NCBI RefSeq assembly: GCF_001949145.1
Contig: NW_019091437.1
Location: 857,287-921,286, forward strand
From: Acanthaster planci
Lineage: Eukaryota > Echinodermata > Asteroidea > Valvatida > Acanthasteridae
DNA: 64,000 bases
Reading direction: 5' to 3'
The translations under genes and the position numbers were made by a program. Positions within the stretch are counted from its first letter, which is position 1; every line of letters begins with the position of its first letter. Shown here piece after piece: positions 51,855 through 63,700 of the stretch. Under the pieces are notes generated by a model. The model searched no databases, had not been told where the DNA came from, and saw only the letters and a list, made by a program, of their open reading frames with translations.

Positions 51855-52217
51855 GGGTGTTGTACAACAGATAGCGATTTTGGCAATGGATCACCACAAG
51901 CAAACCGGTTTTTATTTTTATTCTTTTTTAGAGCTGAAGAAAGTTTAAGAGTCCATAGAATACTTCTCTCTCAAATACAAACTTCATGTAAATTCCCACT
52001 CCTTTTACATGTATAAATATTATTCCACTAATCTTTTTCTTAATTGTACTGTATATATAAGGACACTTGTAATCATTAATATTTCCATGTTATTCCTGAC
52101 AAATGAAGGCGCTGCTGCTGTGGTGTCATTGCAGGAAGGCAAAGTTTTTCTGCTCGAATTGTGAAACCAAAATTACTGTACATATGCGTGAGAAAACTTT
52201 GCTTGCTGGGTTACTTT

Positions 52218-52324
52218 TATATTATGGGTTTTTCCCTTACCCAACGTATATATTGATGAACACTGTAAGAGCATACAGTGTTTATCAATGTATACGTTGG
52301 GTAAGGGCAAAACCCGTTATATAA
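52218..52324. repeat. Long hairpin with about 48 bp arms and 6 bp loop
   Basis: ACCCAACGTATATATTGATG then AACACTGTA (left) is mirrored by TACAGTGTT then TATCAATGTATACGTTGGGT (right) around the loop AGAGCA (52268-52273). Outer arm segments (ATTATGGGTTTTTCCC and GGGCAAAACCCGTTAT) extend the pairing with a few mismatches. It lies about 360 bp after the gene B stop. The likely origin is a foldback-type element. A precursor-like RNA hairpin is conceivable, since it may be within the gene B 3' transcript. Confidence 0.85.
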
Positions 52325-52865
52325 ATTAACATCTCTCCAAGGCAAAAATACATCTTGAAATACTGGGTTACTGTTACGAAGTCAAGCAACAACAAATCAC
52401 AAAAGAAAGAACATTTAAAACTAGAAATTGCATTTGTGGACAAACACAAGCTGTTTGTGATGACGGTGATGACCGTCATGTCACTGAATTATGTGAATTA
52501 CCTGATCACAAGGTTATAACTGTCTTAAGCTGTTTAAGTCTGAAGGTTGCACCACAGGAATGCCTAACAACATCACTACATTTCATTTTCACGTATAGCA
52601 GGTACCTGTAAATACTCACAAGTTTTAACCCAATCCAGCGGACAGTATACAGGGTGTCCACGAAAAAAACAAAGCCCGAGGAAAGGGGTTAATATGCCCA
52701 AACCATGAGATATGATTATAATGTATAAGGATCTCCGAAAAGTAAAAGCAGTATTCTTTCTAATAATACCTTGATTGTATCCTTCCTGCCATGCATGACT
52801 GAACACCATTGTCTTGAAAACGGGACATCCGAACTCAGTTGTAACAGTTTCGATGCGTTCCGGCA

Positions 52866-53312
52866 GCCATTGAGCAAACTCCCGTTTCCTCCTGAGCTCT
52901 CCACGCAAAGGCGGTGACGGATGTGCATTCGGTATGGATGGAACTGCAGGTCTGACTGCGTTATACGGTTAAACGAAGAATGGGACAGTCCAAGTCCATT
53001 CCTCCTGCAACTGGTTCCCCTTGGCTGTTCGACAAGTTGCTGTCGAACTGCAGCAATGTTTTCAGGAGTTCGCACTGTTCGCCTCCTTCCTGAATGACCC
53101 TTATTCAAATTAAGATTTGTCCCATGTTCTCGGTATTTGCGCACATTTTCAAAGATGGTCGAATTTGCCGGTGGATCCCTATCAGGGAAGGCTTCCCTAA
53201 ATGCAGCTTGGGTGGCTTGAAAGCTCTGGTTTTCAAGAAATTCACTCTTTGCTCTTTGGTAAGTTGCACCATGTCGCAGACTTGTTGTCCTGCTTCGAAC
53301 ACTTTTCAACAC
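52866..53312 (-). pseudogene. Transposase fragment (DUF4817-like DNA-binding part), frameshifted
   Basis: Read from 53312 leftward, about 145 codons cover the paired helix-turn-helix region of a Tc1/mariner-like transposase. One frameshift follows, after which only some 15 further related residues are visible before the frame enters subterminal repeat sequence. No DDE catalytic triad can be found, and the usual length of about 330-350 residues is not approached. It should not encode a working enzyme; a DNA-binding peptide cannot be excluded but has no support. Confidence 0.75.
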
Positions 53313-53468
53313 TGCACTGGCCTACCTTGGGGCAAGTCAACACATTTAAACCAGATTATTGCAACCTTTTGTTGTCACTTTAAACCAGGACAAGCATGAC
53401 AGAGGACAACCTCATTCACTGGTTTATCCAAAGTGTTACAACTGAGTTCGGATGCCCCATTTTCAAGA

Positions 53469-53513
53469 NNNNNNNNNNNNNNNNNNNNNNNNNNNNNNNN
53501 NNNNNNNNNNNNN
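53469..53513. other. Assembly gap (45 N)
   Basis: A run of N lies inside the right end of the transposon, directly after the subterminal inverted repeat and directly before the terminal repeat. The arrangement suggests that hairpin-forming or multi-copy sequence defeated assembly here. Confidence 0.98.
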
Positions 53514-54761
53514 TTTTTTCTGGGACACCCTGTACTTTTGAAGATATGGACCTTAAAACAACACACCCTAAAGGTAGTGTAACTTAACACCTAATGCGAC
53601 GACAAACTTGTTTTAATCTATATAACACATCCCCGTCTAAGTGGATAGAATGTTTCAACTCAATCTGACCAGTACTTCTGTCAGAAGATAAACAGCGCAC
53701 CTTGAATGAAGCATGCTCCTTTATTGTCATAACACTTCGTAGACAATTTACACCATTATATTCATACGACTCTTTTCACAAAGGCAAGTTTAAGCTCCAC
53801 TAAGTTCTTTTTAAAGTACTCCCCCTCAAAAGAGAAACGTTTGCATTATGTGGAAGTCTGTGCATGCATGTTCGGTTACAGGCGTGTGATTGTGTACATG
53901 TACTGTACACTGTAGGCCTACCATGACATGTTTTTGATCTCATGACGAAGTGGCGTGAAAGTCGACAAAATGTCATGATAAACTACCATGTAACCTTAAA
54001 TCACGTCTTCTTGAAAATAAATTACATGTGCGTTACAATCTGAACGTAGCACTGGAGAAAAAATGGGTAAATATTCCATTTCATACAGACCACTGTGCCA
54101 AGTTTGAAGAAAATCAAACTAAGATGATCATTGAAGCTTTTCATGGTGAAGGGGACAAATAAATAAAAAATAGAGGCTTGCGGTAGCACCGTGCATTGCA
54201 GGATACCGGTGTCTCTTTGTGAAGGGGGGGCCTACGTGTGGTTCTGGAAAGAACCGGGATCCGGGTACTCAACGTTTCTGAGAGTATGCTATAACGGAAA
54301 GGTACTCCCTCCTAAGTCAAGTTTAAACTGTGTAAAGCCTTGAAGAATGCCACTCTTTCTTGATCGACTGAATATCAGTGCACGTAGTTTTACAAACTGA
54401 AATAAATGGGATAGCCTATAACATGAGTATGTCAGTTATGTTATTTCGAACGGGTTTCAATATTGTAAATTACTTGAAAACCCTATCTAAGATGGTTTTT
54501 GTAATTTTTGAACATTTGGGAAAATGGCAAATAGAATTTAACTTTAACGCCCCAAATCCTTTGCTCTGTATTCCATCATGGAGCTCGTAATATGTTAATG
54601 TGTGTAACTGTAAGCAAAGAGTCTCTTTCACGGAAGGACGGACGTTTTGAATAAAAGGCCAACGGGTGAACATTCCTCTCCCCTGTAGTTGTTTGTGTGG
54701 ATAAATACAGGCAACGTCACAGTTTAGCCGGGAAACAGTTACTTACGACCGAGCACCAAGC

Positions 54762-57700
54762 ATGTACCGTTGCTGTCAGGTTTTCGGCAAATTTCTCCGC
54801 AACGACTTCTGCGGACCAGCCGCCCACTGGTCTCGCCCAAAGTCTAGATCTGTCCTCCAAGAGTTGACCAAGACCGAGGCGCCGCAGACTGTTAGACAGT
54901 TTGAGGAGATCCCCGGTCCCAGACTGTGGCCAATAGTTGGATGCCTACCTGACTATTTGACGAATGGCCTTAAAAACGAAGGCTTCCATAGGATGTGGGA
55001 AAAGAGGTAAGCTACTCAACCAGTTCGAGTTTAGGGTGAAGTAAGGGTTAGGAAGCATTACGTTAAAACAATCCTGGCAGTATGTTAATTTCGCTTCAGT
55101 GATGGGAACTAGACCCATATTACCTTCCCAGAAGAAATCAGCATGTTCTGTGAATACACGTACGTCAAAACTAATTTGTCATACACCTCACTATGAACAT
55201 GAGCAATCCTTACGGCCAATGGCGGTATGACCGTCAAGCAAAATGAAAAATAAATAATAAGGGAATGTGTGCTTGAAGAGAATGGACGCGACCAATGCCT
55301 GAACTACAGCAGAGGGCATCATCAGCGTTCATTCTCCTGAGCCGGTGTGACGGTCTCATTTTTCGGGCATGCTCAGATTTGCGGGTAGTAAGCGAACACT
55401 GTCGAGGGACCCAAACTAGCACCCGGACATATGCGCAGTGAATCCCATTTTGGTTCACTTAGTTTCTGCACCACCATAGGCCTTCGATGGAAATATCGTT
55501 AGATGTGGCAAAGCGTGTCATGCTTGAACTTAAGATACAAGAAGAGACCTCACAGAACAAATGGTATCTGCGAAGTACAGTTCGAATCCTTCAGGGAAAA
55601 CGGAATCCACAGAGAGGAGAATTTAGTCCCAGGCTAGGATCCAAGTACGGCAAGGTGGGGCGGAGTGACTTGTGACTATCCAATAAAATAATGACGGCGG
55701 CATTTTGTAGAACGCGGCGAAAGCGCCTGCTCTTCGTTGTGGTTGTTCTGATAAGTAATTCAGCAATGGTAAATGCGCATTGTGTGTACATGAAGTACTG
55801 AAAATTACATCCCGAGGTGGCTGTGATGAGTAAACTATGTGGATCAATATTCCACGCAAGCGACAGAACCGCGCCCACCTCCCTTTGAAAAAGGAGTTAT
55901 TTTGCCCCACATTATAGTCCTACCAGCCGTTGGGGGTACATTACATCTTAATAATAGTATTCTTTTTAGTCTAACGGCTGACGCTTGCCCCCACTTTTAA
56001 AACCTTTCCGCCGCTGTTGGTATTCCCACGTACGTTCATGGTGGGCATTGCCAAGTGCGCGTGCGCTAGATTTGCACTTTTTGCACAATTATGGCACAGC
56101 AACAGACTACGGTTGATTGCAAAACGAGGCGTCATCTTTGTTAATGAATTAAAAATTAAATTTAAATAAACGGAGTTTTAATAATAAAACTATTCCTGAC
56201 ACATTCAAATTACATTGATCGTTTTTCAGTAGCACTGATTTTGTGCCCTGCTTAAAAAACTTAATGAAAAATGTGGGTTTTTATATAACCCCCAATTTGA
56301 TTATTTTTCATCGAAAAAAATTGATTGTTGCCCCAATTTGATAAATATCTATTAAAAATGAGTTTTCCTGGTTATAAAAACTAGATCCATATAAATTAGA
56401 ACACTGTCTTAATCGACTGCACACAAATGATATAATCTATACCACTTATGAGAGAAGGGGGCCATACCAAGCAACGGTGGTCTCGTGTGCACAGGAAAAT
56501 TGCGATTAAAAAGTCTTTTACAGAGCACGAAAAATCCGGCTTAGATTAGAAATTGATAGCAAAACGACTTAATGGCGTTTTCTGATGAAAAGCCTGACAA
56601 CCTAAGAGAAAATTATCATCAAAGTCGCACCCCTGTACATTTCCAATGGCCTGCTCACACTTCTTGCCGCCAAGGCAATTTGTGCATAATTATGAATTTA
56701 TTAGTGAAAAGGTCTATAAACTTACCAGATAAATAGGTATGTTGCGGCAAAGTGCTCATTTATCCGGCGAGTTCTTCCGGAAATCCGAGTACGCCTGAAG
56801 AATGAGACTGTGACACCGGTCTTAGGCCAAAACGTCAGTTTAAGACTGACAAATACATATTTATTACCATTCATAAATACCATTATAGTCAGAGAGTCGA
56901 TACAAATCCATATACGATAATTTTCCAGGAATTTTTCCAAGAACTTTACTTCTGTTTCCCAAACACCTCCATCCATTTGATCGTAATATTCCTTGTGCAA
57001 GTAGTCCAGGAGAGTCCCTCTGTATCTAGTTCGGGAGTGTGACGTCACTTCAGTTTAAACCACGCCCACTGCACACGTGCAGTGCACATAGGGTTACTTG
57101 CATTGATCACCTTTTATGTGGAACCATGGAACTGGAAGTTAACGTACAACTTCAGGAATCGACCGGGGGGGGGAGCCTGCAAATCGTGACGCGCCGTCCG
57201 CCTTTGTGACAAAGTCACTTACGAACCGGAGGATTTGGCTCGCGCGTGGCGAGTTCTGCGTGCCGCGCGCACACAGACTCTTGACCAATAGGAATGGATT
57301 TAACTGTTGCGTATCCAGGTGCCTCAGCTTTTCTATGCAGCGGGCATTATCAAATGTTAATACACGGTCACGTTGTATGTTGTTGAATAGGGAGACTGTC
57401 TGAGGTAGGGTATTTATGAATGAATGTCAATTACTGTCATTGCAATAATTATTTGATAAGGTCACGGACTGAACGCCTATTTGCACAGATTTGAAACAGT
57501 CATTAGGTTTTAATGTGCAACGTCGGAATGAATCGTAGGAAATCACTACATTGGGTGAATATTTCAAGGAAAAATTCCCGATAAACTAGATAGGTTTGCG
57601 GTAGCACTATGGATTTATCTTTTTTCAGTATGTTGGGCTCTGAAAACAACCAGTGGTACTTTATATATCCATGGTGCCATCGCAAACCTGTCAAGTTTAC

Positions 57701-60700
57701 TTGCTACCTCAACCATGAAAAGCGTCAAACCTCAATAAATACTCGTTTGAATAAAATCCTCGTGTCTCCTAAGAATTCAAATATTATTTTTTTTTGACAG
57801 TGAAACAGACTTTTTACTGAGCGGCTGTTCTGTACACGTTGGGATAAAATAATCATTCAATAACTTTGGATCGATGTTCAAACAATCAGATATATTCCGG
57901 CGTTGTACGATACAATTTATTCCATCCAGTTACTAAACTATACCAAGAATAAAGAATTGACGTTGCCAAGAACATGCATCATTCATTCGCCAACACTAGA
58001 TTTGTGTAAACACTAGCAATCCTACTACCTCAAAAAATCTAACCTTGAAATTTGCATCAGAATAAAGGGCGACCAAGTGAACTGCGTATTGTACATGGCT
58101 TTATGACTCCAAACTTGACAACGAGCTTCTTTCAAGTAGTGGCACTCGTGCACTTGTCAAGCGTGGTACGCTAAAACCCTATAGAGTACTGAAGTGTGAC
58201 GTCACTTTGAACAGGACATTGCAGAGCAAACGAATGGAGCGTGTGCGCGTGTTAGCATTATACTCTACACAGTAATGTAATGTAACTGACGGGGGTGTTA
58301 AAGCGATCTATTTCGCATAATATCCGGACTTATGTCGCTTCAGGCTGCATCCGAATCTGTTGTCTAGAGCTAGGTCTGGGTCTTCCCTCCATTGGAGATG
58401 TGCAAAGACGAATAGACAATAGACCTAGCCGTAGCTCTGGAAGCCTGTTTCGGACACGGCCTAAGGTGCTTGGTGAAAGATGTGTACAAGCCTATATATA
58501 TACTCCAGCCGACTGAAAGAAAAAATCTCATGTTAAGTGAGGAATATTTAAGTTTCCATACATGTTTTCTTTACGAAAATGTTGACCTGCTTCGAAAGGC
58601 AATGAAAGGGGTACGAAAATAAAGCAGACATAATTACTTCAATCTTAAATGAAGTATTGCTTGGACGGCTGCTTCTCATTTTATCGTTTAGTTCTACGTA
58701 ATGTAAGTTATTACATGTGAACCCCAATCAGGTACGAGGAGTTTGGAAAGGAGAGCAAGATAGTGGCGGAGCGAGTGTTTCATCGTCAGTGGGTCAACGT
58801 CTACTCACCGGCCATCATAAAGCAGGTGTTTGCCCAAGAGGGCAAGTATCCCGACAGGCCCTCTTTTGAGTCACTCAAGTCAGTACGTCAGAAACAACTG
58901 GGTCATTTGGGAATTCCAGCTGAGTAAGGCTCTTTAACTAGAATGAGGTTCATTTGCTTGTATATTATTGGGTAGTTTGAGAATCATCTCTTCAAGTTGT
59001 CAAGGAAACATGCAGCGCCTCTGAAACAAACGTCTAAAATATGTCAGCATGCGAATTCTGCATAACCGCGCGCACTAACCAATAACATTGATTTTCGAAA
59101 CGGCGACGCCATCCTAAGTAGAAATCTGCTGAACCATTGATTAGTTGATAGGTGTCATCTGACCACTCTTGAAGATTCAAGGTGCTGGCGTCCGAGGAAT
59201 ACGCGTGAGTAAGTAATTCAATTTAAAGCTCAAATACGTATTGTATAGGCATAATCGGCTTGCACCACATTAGCGGGTGGTGTGGAAAGAACTTTGTCGT
59301 GCGGTGCCATGTATTCCTTATATGTCATTTGTTTCGCCAATTGCGGCCTGTACTTTGTAATATATGGCTGCTGATTGGTCAAAATTCTGGAGGTCAAAGG
59401 GGCGATGTCTTTCATAATTGTAATTTCTGAAATTTACTCACATACGTTAAAGATTGGGGGACTATTCACTCTAAAAACTCCCGGGTCAGATTGACCCAGA
59501 ATCGGGTCCCATTTGGCGTGACCTTTTTCTGGGTCAAAAATGATTCCCTTTCGAATCGTATTTGACCCTTTCCGGGTGATTATTTGACTCGGAAAATGGT
59601 CACACCGAATGGGACCCAATTCTGGGTCAATCTGACCCGGGAGTTTTTAGAGTGTAGGCCTATGCACACAGACGAGCGAAAGCAGCCATGGTGGAAAGTG
59701 ACATACCAGTACCACATATGTAGTATTTTACACAAAAGGCAAAAACCTGCTCGGGTTGAAATCACTGTTGTTAACTTTCGACAACAGCAACAGGAAAAGT
59801 AGCTAAACCTTGCCAGTCAATCCATAACGTCATCTAACAAGAAAGCCCAGTGACTTGAACTAATGCACTATCGCAGCAGCGGAGCACTTAAAAAAAATAA
59901 AATTGTATTATTTTAGGACATGCATCGCAAGAAGAAAGATGATACGGATAACTATTTCGTTCATATACGGATGACTATTTTGTACGTACGGTTTCGTACA
60001 TGAATGAACTTGGGCAATTACGCCTTGAGCAGAAGCGCTTCCTGATCCCTTGAAAAGAGCCATACTGGTTGGTGCACTGTCCTAATTCAAGGCAAATTCT
60101 CCACCGGGCCGAGGCGCTTTAAAAATACCCCTACAGTTTCTTTTGAAAAAAAAAGTGGGATTGCGTAAATATGGCCCAGGATCAACTCCCTAGATTAAGG
60201 GGTTCCCATCCGAGGGCAAAGCAAACAAACATTCTGCTGACAAATTGTCTGAAGAGCCTGAGAAGTGGAGGGTTGTCACTTGAAAAAATTTGGTTTAGGC
60301 TCAGGAACGTTCACTTTTTGAGTGGATAATTCAAAAACTAATTGGATAATTAAAAACCTACTCGGTTATCGTACTAAACTTTCAAAATTTATTGAAATCT
60401 GAAGGACCTGGCGATACATTTTTTGTTTGAGAGGCCTCAGGGACTTCAGTTTCCTGCAACGGGGCTCCGAACTTTGTTGATTTTACTCTGTTTTCAATGG
60501 GGCTTGAATTTCAGTTAGTGCAGTGAAACCTTTGATACACAATGTTTGTTTCCTTGGTCGCAACTTGTACGCAACGCAACATGCTTCTCAGTGGAGTTTC
60601 CGTTGCAAGGAAAATTGCGCTGGGAACAATAAACTTAGTCTGGTTCCTTAACCAAAGATTCCCTGACATCTTTTGATAAATTCTTAGGTTAGGTATCACC

Positions 60701-63700
60701 CACGGTGAGAAACAGATCATGACGCAACATGTCAAGGGTCACAAGGAAAAGCCTGGGTGGGTCCTATGTATATATGCAAGCTGTTAGTGTAGACGCTCAC
60801 TTTGAAAACATGCAAGAAACTAAAAAAAAGCCCCCTCCCAAAAAAAAAGCGTGGGAACGGAGCAACATTGTTTTGCGCGGACCAACAAGCAAATGAAAAA
60901 CTACATGTTTATTTCATTATGCATATAGACGACCGGATTCTATAGGATTGTGATCACGGTTTGATTGTATTGTGTACGCATGTGGTGAGCAGGAACGGCG
61001 AGCGCTGGAAGAAGGGACGGAGTCTTTGGAACAACCGTGTGCTCCGGCCCAAGGCTGTGGAAGACTACATTCCCCGTATCAACGACGTCGTCGATGACTT
61101 CGTTGAGCACATTCGCCAGTTAGTAACTGCTGGGCCGCGAGAAATTGACGGAAAACAGCTTAAGCCTGGGGAGGTGCCAAATCTTCTGACAGAATTCATG
61201 AAATGCGGTCTGGAAAGTGAGTCACCTTTCACCTTTCGATCAAAGACATTACAGAACAAACAGTCGAGGTTGCACTTCACATCCTCAATGAATACACCTT
61301 TAGTTAACTATGTGGAGATAGAGAAATGACATAGCAATTAATTGGTAGAGGCCGATACAATGCACAATGGTCTTAAATGCTTGAGTGGAGGGAAGGGTGT
61401 AAACCCAACAGATTCACTGACTACCCTAAACATAGGTAACGAGGGGTTTTTTTTAATTCGAGATTTAACCATAAAAGAATTATATATTGAAGTGGGCCTG
61501 TCACATTGTATAATCGACCAATTTTATGTAGTGATGGGATCGATTGCACTGAGTAAGCGTCTCGGGGGGATCCGACCGGGTCTCGATCTTGACTTGGACG
61601 CACATCGTTTCGTGTCTGAAAACGTTCAGATGATGCTCCATGTGACGAAGCTGGAGCAGACCACGTTTCCACTCTACAGGTCCTTTCCAAGTAAGAGGTA
61701 CCAAGCCATGAAGAGACACTGGCTGAATGCGTGCGCCATAGCATCCAAACTCATGGAAGAATACGCTGACCGAATGAACGTGAGACATTATTTTTTTTTC
61801 AAACAAACACAGCCCCCTCCCTTAAATTAATCAAAACAGACTGTAATCGAACGATAAAAGAAAAAGATGAGTCTTGAGGACATGGGTAAAATGACAGTAC
61901 AACTGACTATTGCATAATTTAAAATATTTTAAATTAGTACACATAAACGTATAGGTGATCTTTCATTTACGCAAACAGATTTTTTAAATGAAGGCCGAGA
62001 AGGAGGTCTATCCAGAGAAACCACTGTAATAGGCCTACATCCACAGAGTATTTTACTACTCAGTGGTATACAAGTGTAACCATCAATCTCCATTACAAAG
62101 ACTGGATTGGACACGCGAACGCTGACTCATATGGTGAGGATTCGAAAACGTGGACAGCTTGGCGGTGGGGGTTTGCGGCATTTCGCGCATGCGTATTTAT
62201 AACAGCGGTATGTTAGGAGGTCGTTTAAATCAGCCTTGGAGATAAAATGCACCATTAAACGTCTTAGCTCGGAAATATGCTTTAGCAAAGATGTCTAAGG
62301 GACGGAGCGAAAAGAAGGGGTGTATGTTTGAATTTTGATATAGGCCCTATATTGCAGACACATTAATCAGCTCGAATTAGGTGTAATATCTGTGGGGCTG
62401 TTTTCTATTCGTCTTGTTCCTGAAAATTCGGATCAATATGAATCAAAGTACTTCCCGTATAAATATTTTATCATAATGCAGTTGAATGAATTTACTCAGT
62501 GAATAAGTGCAATCTGAGTATTTATGTTTAAATTTTACAAATTAATGGAAAGAGCCGGGGACTCTTTCAATTATATTTTTCTATAGACTAATTTACAAAC
62601 AATTGAAAATATATATATATATATAGAAGCAGGACAGAAAACAGAGGAATTTCATTGTGGAGTTCAGATATTTTCATACTTTTTTCTTTCTCAGTAGCGA
62701 CGAAAAGCAAAGCTATATGACATATAGTTGACATATAGTATACAAGTTGACAGCACCCTGACATGTAATACAAAAGGCACACTATATCGGATACAAAGGT
62801 TTTTTCTTTCTTTATGCACACTATTTTATTACAGATTGCAGGTCTATAAAATGTAACGCCTTTGAATTTGATACATTAAAGAAAACATCTCCAAATATTT
62901 AAATAATTTCTTCGCCAACTAATTGTTACATAATGAAATCCATGTTTCCAGATTTGGCAATTATATGGAAGCAATAACAGAATCCTGAGAGAGTAAAAAC
63001 AGCAGTATTTACATTAAAAAGTTATTTTCAACTTAAATGAACATGGACATTAAAAATCGGCATAATGGACCAAACAAACTAATAATCTCACACATGGGCA
63101 AAATTAAGGACATTATGCATCAGCTAGATCACTTGGATTAAAAAAAAAACAGAAACGTACGACTAGAAGGCTCGTGCAGCTGCGCAGTTACCGACAGTCC
63201 GGACAGAGGGTGTCCAATTGCTTTGCAAGTCCGAACAATTTTCCAGCAGCTTTCCCTTTAAAAAGTGAGAGAAACTGGAGCAAGAAACTCTTCAGCCAGA
63301 CTAATTTCCCCATGCGCAGCATACGTGTCATGTACGCGCCGGTCTGGAGCGACGACCGCAATTTAAACTTTCAAACCCTCACCGATGAAACGCGTGCTTG
63401 CACAAGATGGAGGGCGCCGTGACTTATCCAGTCTTTGTAATGGAGATCAATGTATAGTAATATTAGTTATCACACGAGCGCTCGTGGAACACAGAAATAA
63501 TGTAGTCCCTCTGTGTCTCATATACCACGAGGCCGAAGATTCTGTGTTCTGCTCGCACTCTTGTGATAATTAATACTACATAGGCCTATATATGAAGAAA
63601 CAAAGATAACGCCCTTAATAGAGAAACAAAGAAAGGAAATATTTCTAATGTACTTGTATTCTAATAATCTTTGACGCAACAGCAGTATAAGCAAAGATTT

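Larger units (their letters stand above)
52648..53534 (-). mobile_element. Decayed Tc1/mariner-type transposon with partial transposase
   Basis: The ends are TA-CAGGGTGTCC (52648-52659) and GGACACCCTG-TA (53523-53534), inverted repeats followed inward by A-rich sequence and flanked by the TA duplication typical of this superfamily. Inside, on the minus strand from 53312, lies an N-terminal transposase segment. It has a helix-turn-helix pattern with AFREAFPDRDPP, a Ser-Thr-Ile-Phe recognition helix, SGRRRTVRTPENIAAVRQQ and a second helix unit ending LQFHPYRMHIRH, resembling the DUF4817-type domain. A frameshift at about 52870 moves the frame to RGELRRKREFAQWLPE, which is the expected continuation. 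The catalytic DDE domain is absent. A pair of subterminal inverted repeats (52812-52845 and 53435-53468) matches at 32 of 34 positions. The copy is therefore internally deleted and inactive. Confidence 0.85.
51855..54761. other. Intergenic spacer between genes B and C
   Basis: The 2.9 kb contain a long hairpin (52218-52324) and a decayed Tc1/mariner-type element (52648-53534) with an assembly gap. No further coding segment is seen. Just before gene C, TCCCCTGTAG near 54688 could be a 5' UTR splice acceptor. No canonical AATAAA was found close behind gene B; TATAAA near 52014 is a weak alternative. Confidence 0.55.
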
